Positions 48,001 through 60,500 of a stretch of 64,000 nucleotides of DNA are shown here, piece by piece (the first letter of the stretch is position 1; every line of letters starts with the position of its first letter). Source of the DNA: Flammula alnicola. Its lineage: Eukaryota > Basidiomycota > Agaricomycetes > Agaricales > Strophariaceae. The stretch spans positions 124,001 through 188,000 of the forward strand of contig JADNRV010000010.1 of the NCBI GenBank assembly GCA_015499995.1, in the 5' to 3' direction. A model generated the notes under the pieces. That model was not told where the DNA came from and made no database searches. It was given only the letters and a program-made list of their open reading frames with translations. Both the position numbers and the translations under genes were made by a program.

Positions 48001-48505
48001 ATCTACGAAGGCGGCTCTTCCGTTTTCTGTTGCTGTGCCACCGGAATATCCCTCATGGGAAGATATACGAATCTACAAGGCGACTGTCGAACCTGTGAAT
48101 CTTCAACGCAATCCTCTTTCCCGTTACTGGGGTCCTTTGACATCTCCATTCACAAGAGCCATTGGATTGATCTTCTATCGACCAACCGGAGACCTCGACG
48201 CAGATGCACTCGCTCATCGTGTTCCTGCCATACTCGAAGGAGATCGCGAAGTCCATGGCCTGAAGGTTCAGATCATGCTGAGTCAAGAAAAGGTCGACCT
48301 CGGCAAAGGAGAGTTGTCCTGGAAGATGAGCAAGTCGTGGTATGAGAAGATGAAGGCAGAAAAGTGGAAGATGGCCGCATATCGAACTGACTTGACCGTT
48401 GCTTGTAAGATTTATATCTGGTGATACTGACATTTTATTGACACTGAATGCTTTCGTCTAGCGACTGAACTCGTTGGAGCCGATCAATGGTCGGAGGTCT
48501 TGTGA
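45079..48505 (+). CDS. TPR / DUF4470-like protein, copy B
   Basis: A close paralogue of the minus-strand gene at 8703-12134, with the same start (MAEAANQQG), TPR pair (YKEGNY, KYPSNLSAVLYELGRYPECI), DUF4470-like block (DWTFLFGGSGDGRHVFGTF, VHMTLMDVHPASLARIIIV) and last exon (TELVGADQWSEVL). Introns fall at the same places and phases, and flanks of the introns also align. Relative to copy A, 16 bases are missing at about 45865-45900, which breaks the frame if that stretch stays exonic. Removing 45862-45914 as a 53-base GT-AG intron restores a full 951-residue frame. Two small in-frame insertions also distinguish it. It is either a working gene with a new intron or a very recent pseudogene. Confidence 0.7.
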
Positions 48506-49102
48506 ATATATCCGCCATTGTGTACCATCTCTTCAAGGCCCATTACCTTTTGAACCGTGAAGTCTAAATATACTCTCTCCTGCTATGATCAATGTTTTTT
48601 TGATGCCCACTTTTTCTATCTTGTGATGGATGAAGTTGAATGAACTCTACCAAGAGCTAGCGCGGTACCGGTTTAACTCAAGCCAGACTGACAATTGAGC
48701 GCGACCGTTGGGCTCGCATTCAAAGACTTGTGTAGCCTACTCTGCAATTACACCAACGATTGGAGTTGAGGTAGGTGGTCCTAAAGTAGATGAACCATCG
48801 ATATGCTTATCGATGGTCTGTTGCACGCCAACCTGGCCATGGGAGAGCCGTACACAAATAGCAACTGTCCCCTATCGCCCGTGATCACTGGTCAATATCA
48901 ACCTCTGACTCAAGTTCTTGTCCTCACCCCACCCATTCGAAGTCACCTGGTCAGAGAAGGACTGTCGCTGGTCGCACACCCTCGGAACTTGAACAGCGCC
49001 GGACTTATGCCGATGACAGATCACAGAGTCATGCCGTTCTTTATTAAAAACAAGGGAGGTTCTTTCCCTTCGGTGTTTCAACATACCGCTGGTAAATAAC
49101 CT
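48506..49102. other. Intergenic, no gene recognised
   Basis: 3' flank of the TPR/DUF4470-like copy B up to the inverted-repeat element. A 98-codon frame at 48803 has no family resemblance. Confidence 0.45.
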
Positions 49103-49816
49103 TACAGTCCTTTGCATAATTTTGTGAAAGTCGAAACAGTTTTGAAATGATCACGTGCTGATGGTGCCTCAGCCAAACATCATCGGCAACGCATCGGCAG
49201 ATACTGGGTAGATACGGACTACTTGGGCTATCCTTGCGCGCTCGCCAGTGTGCTAGAGCCTTGGAGAATTTGTATGAACTTTTGCTGGCAATTGGAGTGT
49301 GATTAAGCTGGAATGGGGTGTGTTGTTTAGATTATTGAAGCAGATGGGCAGTCATCGAGGATTTAGAACCATATCGTTCAGTAGACTGTAGGATCCACAG
49401 GTATTGGCCTGCGACGCTACATAGGGGACAATTTAAAACTCCCCAAGAAATTCTTTGTTCTGCGACCTTTTACCTTACAGCAGCACTATACACAAAGTGG
49501 GCAGTTCAGGTGCCAACGACCCATTGAGTGGTCATTGAGTTAAATCTTGATTGTTGGCCCATAGCCTCATATATTAAGAATTAATAAAATACTCAAAATC
49601 CATTTCATAGTGAGGGCTTAGAACTTATAAGGTAGCAGAACCTAGCAGAATGGGCAATGGACAGAGTAGGCGGAGTGCTGTAGTACAGAGGGTTGCAGAT
49701 GGGAAACCGAGCAGACATAACCGCCGATCGGTGCCGGGCATATTTGGCTGAGGCACCATCAGCACGTGATTCTTTCAAAATGTTTCGACTTTCACAAAAT
49801 TATGCAAAGGACTGTA
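49103..49816. mobile_element. Non-autonomous TA-flanked inverted-repeat element (MITE)
   Basis: The ends are inverted repeats of roughly 90 bases with few mismatches. Each starts CAGTCCTTTGCATAATTTTG, continues GTGAAAGTCGAAACA and later CACGTGCTGATGGTGCCTCA. The left arm runs from 49105 and the right arm ends at 49814. TA dinucleotides flank both sides, as expected for the target duplication of Tc1/mariner/pogo elements, whose ends also often start CAGT. The ~530 bases between the arms hold no transposase frame, so it must have been moved by enzymes encoded elsewhere. Confidence 0.8.
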
Positions 49817-51922
49817 AGTGATGGGCTCAGTGCATTCAGAAGCGTTTAAGTTCTGTTAATATGTTGGGGACAAACACCGTTGCTACTGCTTCCGAATCAC
49901 ATTGACGCCCACCCAGAGAGATAAATAAGCCATGCTGAGGAGCGACCGAGTTCTAACCAACTCACCCCGAACCTTGAGGTGACATCTCTTACCCGTACCT
50001 CTCCTCTCGTACCATCATCTATGGCTAGCTGGTATGCTCCATACTTTATGCTCGAGGCATCGATCTGACCATAATTCTGCCTCTTAAATATAATAGGGTT
50101 GACCTCTTCACTCTTGTGACGGTGTGTACAAATCCTCATGTCTCGAAAACGCTCGGACTAAATAAGCATTCTATAGGTTATCGCCACAATTTATGGAACC
50201 TCCTTTATTGTTGCGTCACTTTGCAGTTGGATGAGATGCGTCATGAATACCACGAAGGAGCAGTAAGTCAGAATGCAAGCAAATGTTGACCACGTATTTA
50301 TATTCTTTTGACAAATTAGCCTCACATGCAAAGGCATTCACATCACTTCACACTCGGTCTCGCTTGAGGTATCAACATATGCCAGCTATCCGGAATACGT
50401 CGAGGCCCACAAAAGGTTAGTCCCACCTCGAATTCGTACTGAAAAATAATCCATGTATCTAGTATCTGAATATCTCCCTCTATTGTCAGGGCTGGGCGCA
50501 GATTTGTGCGAGAGTTCGTTTTGGACAGTGCTAATCGACGATATATGATGGAATCCGATGGTGCATCGTGCTCATTGCAATGAATATCGACACGACAAAG
50601 CCCGGCGAGATGGTATGGCATGGGTTCACAAAAGTATTTATATACATATAATACATATTTTATGTTAGTTTTCAACTTCACATTCATGTCTATATGCGCA
50701 ATTAATAGCCCAATAATTATGCCCTCCGCGGTATACTGAATTTTGTAACTTGGATTGGAGGAAACACGAAGGGATCGCGTGTATAGAGTGATAAAAATAG
50801 CTCAGCTGCTGAGATATAAATAGGTGTTTGGACTGGGGACGAAAAACACCTACGTACATAGGCTCTACTATGTTAATGTTGAATGTACCAAGCAAGTAAG
50901 GAAATCTCGCCGGTACGAGGAGTAAGCTTCATGGCGAGTCCTAAATTCTGTTCACTCGCGGCCTTAACAAGGCCTTCACCTTCTAGCTGAATAACCGAGC
51001 AGACTCGAGAGATCTGAAAAGTTTTGTTATTTCACTGCATCCTACCCCAGTATTTGAGACCTATCATATCAAATAAATTCTATCTCAAACGTCTGCTATC
51101 TAAGAACCGTTTTTGAGAGTATCTGCGGTTACAAGATGTTTTCTCAGCAACTATTTTTCGGCCTCGGGCCGAAGGAAGAAATTGGCGGCCTCGGACTCGG
51201 ACACGGGAAAAACACAATATTTGATTCATGAAAACATGACGGAGGCAAAACGGAGGCTAATTTAAAAGGGCAACCAAATGATCCGCATTACCTTGGAGAT
51301 ATTCATAGAGTATACCATGCAGATCCTTGAAGTGTGTCCTCTGCGGGCAACGTAAAGCAATTTTTTCTTTCCTTACTAAGTATGCATTACCTAAATGCTT
51401 CAGTATATAATACACTCTTTCTAGCCCACCGTGATCAGGGAAGTGTATCTACTATCCACAGTTAGCGCACTGTGTACTTCGCGCGGCATACATAGCAGTG
51501 AAACGTCAACCAAGTTGGCAAGCGGGGCGGTTGTTGGTTAGTTAAGGGCCCTGTGACTGGATTTTTCTTTGAAAGACACATAATACTTGACCAGCGCAAG
51601 CTGGAGAAAGATTCACTACGTAGAACGAACCAAACTCTTCGAAACGGTCCCTTCAGGTGCAATTCAAAGACGATTGAATTGAGGTGAGACCCGTGAGAAT
51701 TCCCCCGCCTTTCTCCAAGCCTCCTTCCTTTATCGATTTATCCTTGGTCGTCCACAACTACGAGCCCGTAAAGGTCTCATCACGGAGCAATAGGCTCACA
51801 TCGCGTCCAAAAGGCAAGTTTTAACGTTAAAACGAAGAAATCACGTCAGGAGAACTCACCAGACACGCACAGAAGCTTTTTCGTCGCGCGTGTGGTAATC
51901 GGAGCCTTTTTTTTGCAGCACG
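49817..51922. other. Long intergenic stretch, no gene recognised
   Basis: About 2.1 kb of mixed, partly AT-rich sequence upstream of the chromodomain gene. Frames of 66-114 codons occur but show no family resemblance. No tRNA or long terminal repeat is seen. Confidence 0.45.
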
Positions 51923-53492
51923 ATGCCAGCCATTCGCACCAAAGACGCAGGCTCAGCCTCGGATGACGATACGTATTTACCTACACGCCAATCACGATAT
52001 TCCAGACAAAAACGGAACAGGCCTGAGAATCGACGCGCCTCTTTCCCATCCCCAGTAACCGACGAAGATGCTCTCGGTTCTCTCAGAACTCGGTCGGGAC
52101 GTTTGTCTCTACCAAACTCGCGTCTAAGTCCGTCGTCCACCTCATCGACCTTAGTGTCCGAAGCTTCATCCGGAGGGTCCACCGAGGTCGCGAAAAAAAC
52201 CAGTTCTACCAAAGTCGCGTTGCCAGAGCCCATTACCATATGTGGCATCACGCTTCGTCCAACAATCGCGTTTGACACATTCTGGCGAGTTGCGGCGGAA
52301 AGGAAGGCTATCGACGACAGACGGCGTGCTGGTCAACCTGCACCGTGAGTTATGATTCGCTTCACATGTCAAGACGCTCACGAGACTTGTTTGTTCCAGT
52401 TGGACGGATGACAAGATCCTGCGCGATTATTTCTTCTGCAACACTTATCGCGTTCTCGATAAAGGATGCCAGTACCTGATCAAGGAGGTTATCGAGGAAG
52501 GTTCTCAGGATCCCGTGGAAGTCGTCTTTCGCGTCATCCTCTTCAATCTTTTCACCAAGATCGAGACCTGGGAACTTCTGGATCGGGCTCTCGGCCCTCT
52601 TACATGGGAAACCTACGACCGAGAAAAGTATCGCAAAGTCCTCTCCCGGGCTTTAGGCCAGGGTCTAGCCCTTTACACAGGGGCATATATCAAGCCGGCC
52701 CCTCATTTTGGTTTTGACCTAAACTACATCAACCACCTCTGTCTCTTGGAAACACTCATGGAAAACATGCTTCCCAGCAGGCTTCTCGCGGCCCAATACA
52801 TGGCTAACGTCTACGAGTATTTGGTCTCGTTTCCCAGCATGGGTCCCTTTTCTACATATCAGCTCATGCTCTGTCTCTCTTATACGAACGTCCTTAATTT
52901 CCACGAAAATGACTTCGTTATCTCAGGCCCAGGTTCAATTTCTGGTCTCAACAAGATTTTCGGGAAAAGTATGCAACAGGGCCGTAGCACCATCCCAGGA
53001 TTCGACGAAGAAGTCATGAGATACATGGCAGACAACCAGGATTACCACTTCAAACGCTTAGGTTTGGAGTTTTCTGGTCTGGGTCCTGAGCGACTCCCAA
53101 TGGGCGTCGCTGATATAGAGCACACACTCTGTGAAGTCGACAAATACTGTCGCGTCGCTCACCCCCAGTTGAAAGGGAAGCGAACCAACATTCATCGGAC
53201 TTTCGAGTTCTCCACGGCGAAGAGACATGCCCCCGCTATACTTCCGAAGGCATGGTCGCACCCAGCGCGCCGTGAACCGCGTATGAGGCCAGACAAAACC
53301 CTGGTGGTCGACAAGCGTTACGAGGTCTCTCATATCAGCGACCACCGTGACACTCCTGAGGGCCGACAATTCTTTGTGTTCTGGATCGGCTATCCTCCCA
53401 GCGATGCTACCTGGGAGTACGAAAGCTCTCTCTTGGAAGATGCTCCTGCCACCATTGCGGAGTATTTCGCTAAGACGACCAAGAGATGCTAA
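51923..53492 (+). CDS. 5-hmdU-kinase-like helical domain fused to a chromodomain
   Basis: Two exons (51923-52344, 52400-53492) give 504 residues. Residues 1-110 are Ser/Arg-rich and probably disordered (TKDAGSASDDDTYLPTRQSR). Around 142-370 is a helical domain opening TDDKILRDYFFCNTYRVLDK, with VVFRVILFNLFTKIETWELL and ALYTGAYIKPAP. This fits my memory of the helical domain first defined in phage 5-hydroxymethyluracil DNA kinases and the related glutamyl/putrescinyl-thymine enzymes (HMUDK_hel), which is common in Agaricomycetes. A basic linker leads to a chromodomain at 448-504 (YEVSHISDHRDTPEGRQFFV, then FWIGYPPSDATWEYES). No P-loop kinase domain is present. A chromatin- or modified-base-binding role is inference. 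The start has no in-frame competitor. Confidence 0.7.
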
Positions 53493-53844
53493 AACGAGCG
53501 AGTTATGAGCGCACTCCTCGAGATGTTCTGTACATCTTGCTATCTATTCTGCTCAATCTAAAAATCCATCTACTTACCATCTATCTTGCTTTCTGTATCA
53601 ACACTTTAATTATTCGCTGCATTTGCTCCTCTTTGAGGCCTTTGAGGCTTAGAGTTCACATCGTCACCACCGCTCGCTCCTTAAAATAATATTTTTTCCA
53701 TGACCAGTAGTTGTATTCCCTCATCGCAAACACGTCCTTTGTTTTTATTTCATATGTGCCATACTCTTTGATATTATTAGTAGTGTGCAATGTATAGACT
53801 GGTTCCTTTCAAAGCGTCGAATCTATTTCCGCACCATGTTTCTA

Positions 53845-54382
53845 GTCTCGGACCAGCTCTCTTAACTGTCCCAATTAGGCGGGTCCGTCAAGAGAGTCTG
53901 GGACACAACCAACTACATAACCGGGACATTCGCTTACAAATTTAGCTGGTAGTAGCTCTTCCACCGTTTTTCATTGGAAGTTGACCGAATTTCATCACTG
54001 AAAATTCGTGGCATTCTCTGTGAGAGCTCTTAAATGATCCTAAATACTCAAATAGGTTTGCTGAAGGCTTGGGGAGGTGCAAAAGATATTGAGAGATATT
54101 CGGGTAAAGGCTGAGGGCACAGCCACTTCCAAAAAGTGTCTTCAGATTGAGGGTATTTATGAATGAATGTGCAATGGATTTAAAATTGTAAAGGGCGAGG
54201 TAGCCTTTCACGACCATCGTCTAAATTACCAGCAAAAAAATTAATTTGAAAACGAGATGGGGTGGGCAATAAACGGTCAAAAGTTGTAAGAGAAGGTCCC
54301 GGTTATTAGTAGTTGGTTGTGTCCCAGACTCTCTTGACGAGATATCCCAAAATGGATCGTTAAGAGAGACTGGCACGAGACT
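53845..54382. mobile_element. Non-autonomous element with long inverted repeats and 11-base target duplication
   Basis: The ends are imperfect inverted repeats of about 90-100 bases. They start AGTCTCGGACCAG on the left, with AGTCTCGTGCCAG as the reverse complement on the right, and share TCAAGAGAGTCTGGGACACA. ACCATGTTTCT occurs exactly at 53834-53844 and again at 54383-54393, directly abutting both ends. An 11-base duplication with long inverted repeats fits Mutator-like elements. The 538-base element contains no transposase frame. It ends 171 bases before the NUP192 start codon. Confidence 0.8.
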
Positions 54383-54553
54383 ACCATGTTTCTTACCGAC
54401 TGAAGCTTCTGATTGGTCCATCTATGTTTGGTGTTGTTAGGATCGAAAGACGCGCTCAGTGAACGCGACTCTTGTTGAGCAATAACAATTTCAACGTTCG
54501 TCCTTGGGCCCAAGATCTTGCAAGAGACTCTTCAGGCGCCAACTATTTCTCTC

Positions 54554-57500
54554 ATGAACAGCATTCATCGTCTCCGCGAAGCTCTGCTTCGGGCGTTGTC
54601 CTCTCAAGACTCCCAACATGACGAACAAGAGCTATTTGACGAGTTAATGGTTCAAAAGCCTCGATTACTTAAACTTTTCGATGTGGGACCGAGGAATGCA
54701 CAGGAGCAACGCGAAATAGAGTCAGGTTGGTAATTCAATCCTTCGTTGTTCATTTATTTGAACTTTTTCTCAGGAAAGCCCATAATCAACGGGAAGTCAA
54801 CTGCGGTGAATGGGGATTTTGCGCGGCAGGCCATCTTCCTCTCACAACAACTCGACTGTTCGGAGAAATATGTCGCTGGAATTCTTCACGACGTCATGGC
54901 AGAGAATCCCAACGTTGGACCCGTTAACTACGTTGAATTGACCGTGGCGAATTATCATCAACGGCGGCGTCACCTCGTGGACTCTTTGCGATTTTTGCTG
55001 GAAGCCACAGAAGCCGCAGACCTTCCAGACGCGTCTCCGAATTATAAACGGCTTGCACAATTCGTCAGAATGGAATTGTTGCCAGGGACGCGGACGGCCG
55101 CCGGAGAGCTCACTTTAGCGCAGAAAGTGTTCAAGGAGATCGAGCAGCTGGACATTATGATTGGAAAGGCAGATACGGCGAGGAAAAGTGCTGGAAGCAA
55201 TACAGTGGCCCCATCCGGTCAAGGTGAGCATGGGTTTTTATTTTGTTGTTTCATCATCGTAACAACCGATACAGGAACCCCTGCACTGGGTTTTGACATC
55301 CTGAACGCCCGATACGATTCCCTAAGATATGAACGGCGCTATCTCGCCATCGTTCTTTGTTCAATATCTCGTTTGGGATATATGTCACCAAGTGAAATCA
55401 AGCCTGTCATCGAATGGCTTTCTTCGAACTCAAATCACCCCATGACCTACTACCTTACGACTGGCATTCTTCTCGCTTTCGATCCCATCGATCCAGACAG
55501 TACTCTCACATCCGCTCGCCAACATCTCTCAACGGACGCGTCCCTTATGGCCTTCATGACCCAGAAATTTGAACCTACAGCGAAATGGAAAGACCTTGGC
55601 CTGAAGGCGACCATCTTACTCAAGTGGACCATGTTCTTGACCGAAGCACGACACAACGACTCCACGCTGGAACATCGTAACGGCTTCAAAACGGAGGAGC
55701 TGGAGACGCAAGTTTGGAACGCGGTGCAGGGCGATGCGTTCAAGTACCTTGCCCTTTCCGTGGTGCACATCCAGGGAAAGCCCAGCACAGCCCCAGTAGC
55801 ATCTATACTGGAGAAAACTCTGTCAGAACAACAAGACCTAAGAGAAGTTCCACCTCCTGACTTCAAACTTGTGGTTTTGTTTTCTCTCGAGACCCTTGTT
55901 CGGTCGCTCATTACGCACGCCTCTTCCGAACTCCGAAAAATCAAGCAAAGACAAGAGGATCTCGTTCTTGCCAGTGCTCGAACTGATCGAAACAGGACCG
56001 CGTCACGTTTCGCTTCTGCCATTCCCCCTGAACCAGAAAAACCCGGACCTCCACCGCGTCAGGATATCGCCATGCTCTATTCATTCATTGGTTTGCTGTA
56101 TTCAGCCCTTCCACCAGAACGTGCACTCCAATTTTGGGGTTCCGGACCACAGCAACCATCGCATCGATTAACCTTCCAAGAATCCGTTGAAGCCACTTCT
56201 GGTCGCCTGCCAGCATTTCTTCAATGGGCCGTCTGGTCAACTCCGACCCAAGACCCGGCGATGCTGGCTGCATTATATGACATGCTCAGCGGCTTGGCAA
56301 ATGGTCAACAATGTAGTGAGCTTGCCTACAATTTCATGGCCAGAGGGGGAGGCGAGGTTTTGCCCGGAAGTATGCTGTCAGTTTCGTCTGCATCCGGGCC
56401 TTCCGTGTCGTGGACCGTAATTTTTGGTCTTCTAGAGACATGGACAGCCAATTTTGCCAATCCTCGCAGCCAGCCCCAAACCCAATCCATTGGGCTGAAG
56501 CCATCTTTTAGCGGTTCATTGCAAAACCTTACGCCGCCGCAACCGACGTCGCAACAGTTCGTAATTAGTCCCAACGACGTGCGACTCGCTCGCTCGTTTC
56601 TTCGTGTTCTGTCGACGGTCGTCACGCATTCTGTTGCTGTTCGTACCACGATAGCCGGTCATGCACACTTTAGAGCCATCCCTACCCTTCTCTCCTTGAT
56701 ACCCCTCGGAATCCCACTAGAGTTGAAAGGCGCCATATTTGAAACTCTAGCCGCATTTTGCGAACCGGGCGCAGGTGTACCAGGCGTCGAAATTTGCAAA
56801 GCCGTCTGGACTTTGATGGAGCGATTCGAAGTCATCAACGTGCGGACGGGTCCTTCGGGCGGTTTTGGCATGTCACTAGCAACGACCAAGGGTGTGGAAG
56901 TTGAGTTGGAGCAGGTCGAATCGCCCAATCGCCTCTATCCCGCAACCATCCCCTTTTTGAACCTTCTCGCCACTCTTCTACACACGCCCAAGCAAATATC
57001 ATTGCATGAACGCGCTTCCGGAACGGAGCCCCTCAACACTATCCCAGACACGCTTGGTCAACCGTATCGCTTGCCTGGTATTGGACCTTTTACGGCCTTC
57101 GTAGTTGACAACGTCTTCGCGAACATTCCCAACCGTGATTACTCTCGACCGTCTGACCGATGGAAAACAAACGATCTTTGCTTAAGTTTCATAGAAAAAA
57201 GCTTGGCGGGTTTCAACTTGGAGTCACTCATTTCAGTGCCGGATGATTCCCCTCTGACGCTGGAAAACCTTGTCCCGCTCCTCGTCCACCCCGGCTACGA
57301 CATCATGAAGCGGTTGCTTACCACCACACCGCTTCAGTCCAGCATCCTGGCATACATAGTCGAAGGGTTGGAAGGCTTCGAGAAAGGCTTCGCCGATGAA
57401 GAGCCATTTTTCCGGAGCACCATTATCCGTGTCTTGAGAATCGTCCATCGGGTTCTAGAGATTCAGGATATCTTCCTCGATGTCTTCATCCCTCTCCTCT

Positions 57501-60500
57501 CGGATTTCAACAGTTCTGCTTTCATTGGGCAGGTCCATTCACGTTCCTTCTTCACCAGGTTCGATCAGGCCCTGTCTTTCGGCCCGCAATATATTCCAGC
57601 AGTGGCGACTTACATGGCATATCCAATTCACTCCGAGCTTGTCCTCCTCTCCGTCAAGATAATTGCCAAACTGTCCTTATCTACCTCCCCTTCGACTTTG
57701 GTCACTCTTATTCAAAGGAGTCAAGATTCTGAGCGCATTTTAGGAGGGTTTAAGCAGATCATGACCACAGAATCCATGGATAATGTTGCACAGGCTGAAG
57801 AATATGCCGAGCAAACGACTGGTGCTGGTGCCTCTGAAATAAACGCTTCATCGGAATCCCTTGAACAAGCGATCCGACTCGCTGCGCTGGACCTTCTCGT
57901 CCAAGACACAGAGATTAACCGTCCTTATCCCAATGTCGCCCATTTCCTTCTCTTCGGCGGCAAGACTAGCGAACAAATGATCCAGGACCCACATGCTCTG
58001 GGTGCGCAGCAGACCAGTGTCCATATCCTGCTCGACCTAGTAAATGCTGGTGTGCCGAGATTGCGAGGAAAGCGGAAGGACAAGGATGTTCAGCTAGCTC
58101 ATGCTACACCTCTCTTCACCACCCTTCCCGAACTAGCAGAACGTTGTTATCGCCTGATATATCAACTCTGTGTTCATCCCAGGACATCGGAGTTCTCCAC
58201 TCGATATCTCCGTACTCGAGAAGATTTCTTTGCTCGCCAGATCGCAAGGGTTCCTTCCTTTGCACCCGAGACTCTTCAAGATCCACCTATTCAGGTTTTG
58301 TACGGCGATGGTTCGCGGGTGACCACTACTGTCACCTCGTTGAGCTCGTTCTTACGTCTTCGATCTTATATTTTCGACCTCGTAGCTCTAGAGCTGCATG
58401 TTCTCACCAACAAGGGCCATTTTAAAGCCGTATCGGAACTGTTGGAAATCCTTTTCGGCACTGATATGGAGTATGAGGAGGAACATGATTTCTCAACCTT
58501 CCACGAACTGGGGCAATCCCCAATGCGCGTCATCGATTTCTTGCAGTCGTTGATGTTCGACTGGGCTGACAGTCTCTCCGTGGAGCCGGTCGAGATGCAA
58601 TATCTAGGCCAACTCAATCTTCAATCGTGCGTCCGTAGAGATGCCTCCGGTTGCGAGATTGTAGACCGCACAGCATTGCTATACCTTCTGTCGGCCGCGA
58701 GACGGACACTACACACTCAGGGTAGTGTTGCAACCCAGGCCCAGAATGAGCAACTCAACACCGAGATTGCTTACGTCTTGGAAAGCTGCGCTATAGAGAA
58801 TCATCGCCGAAAAGTTTCGCATGCACGAGTTGGAAGCTTCGAGGCTTGGAGGCGGTTGCTGGATTTGGCATTGACGAAATGTTTTGATCGCCTACCACAC
58901 AATCGTCGGGAAAATATGCTCTTCGACCTCCTTCACGTTCTTCCTGCTGCTATACGTTCCGGCAACATCGAAGAATCAACCGCGATCCTTCTCTCGGAGA
59001 CCATCCTTTCATCAATCACAAAGTTACGAGAAGATAGGCAGCACCAACTTATCCTTCAGTCCATGGGAGGCGATTACGAATCCGGCTCATTGCCAGCGGA
59101 ACGACTCTACAATATCCTACGCAATACGTTGGAGGGCATTCTCGACAGCAACCATGTGGAACTTGTCCGTGGCAATCTCTACGCGTCACTCATCAACTTC
59201 ATCCACCTCATACGATCCTCGCATAAGAGCACACCCTCTCTTGACACCGATTCGAATGCATTTGCCGCATCTTTATCTTTGTCAACTTTGCGGGATGATA
59301 TGTCGATGCGCAGAAGCCCATCTCTTCCTTCATCAGTTGCTGGCGATCGTCCTGTTGCTTCAGGTTCTACACTTGAAATTGGTTGTCTCGCGGTGATGAA
59401 GCCAGTTATGGAACGATTGATTGCCACAGTCTCTAGAGATGCAATTGATGGGACAGAAATATGGAAGACCGTAGCCTTTATGCTACTCGATGCCACTGTG
59501 CAATTGTCTAGCCTCGAGAAACAGCACGTCGTACTTTCTGCTCTTAATCGACATGGTATCCTTTCCAATTTTGTGCGTAGCATCAACGATTCAGATTCTC
59601 GACTTCAGGGCGTGCTTAAGCCTGATCCTGGTAAGCATTTTTTTTTTTTTGAAATCTTTTTCCTAGACTTGATACTCCTGCAGATGACCTAAATTCGCTC
59701 TATGTCTACGAAGCGAAAATGTCGTTGTTCATCAAAATGGCTCAAACTCGTGCTGGTGCTGAGCGGCTCCTGGAAGCCCAACTTCTGCCCATCCTTGCGC
59801 AATGTGATTATCTGGACACGCGACCAGAAGCTGATCAATCTTTCATTGGTAAGCGGCTATTCGACTGCAGATTTTATGCCTGCCTCATCAAATATCTGTT
59901 ACAGATCAGGATTCATTTTTGCCTTCTGCGATCCAAAGATACCACCAATTGTTCATGCCCGCTTTACAAGTAGTCGATGCCATGCTGGCGACACTTGGTA
60001 GCAGACATGCGACAGCCACGCAGCAGGTATGCCATTTCAGATCGTTTAATGACATTCCACTTCAACGATATTCTAGGCTTTGAATTTCCTGTCAAATCAC
60101 GGATCAACCATTGCTATTCTTCTCAAGAACGAAGATGAATACGTTAGCCTAGCAACATTAGAGGAGGTACACCTCATCATCGCTTTGTGTAACAGTGTAC
60201 TCCCATCAGTTCCTAAAACCGAAGTTGTAAGTTACTTGATCTGTATATTTTCCATATCTCATCGGCCTTTCAGCTATCACCCAATTCTGGATTTGGAGCC
60301 ATCCATCTGGCCATTTTAGGACTCTCAACGAGATGCTTAGGCCGAGGGAAAACGTTCGCTCACATCGTGCCTCAAACAGACTTGGACGTCAAGCTCAGCA
60401 ACGTATATGCTTTTGGTATGCAGATGCTCTCCCTTGACCTTTCGTACGATTCTCAACTCGCTTTTTCTAATTAGGATTTGGATCCCAGTCTAAATTCGAC

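Noticed and set aside
51923..53492. Reading the chromodomain as part of a chromovirus retrotransposon
   Set aside because: No integrase, reverse transcriptase, RNase H or long terminal repeats occur nearby, and the frame is a clean two-exon gene.
55450..56022. 190-codon minus-strand frame
   Set aside because: It lies wholly inside the strongly conserved NUP192 coding exon, with no family resemblance or introns of its own.
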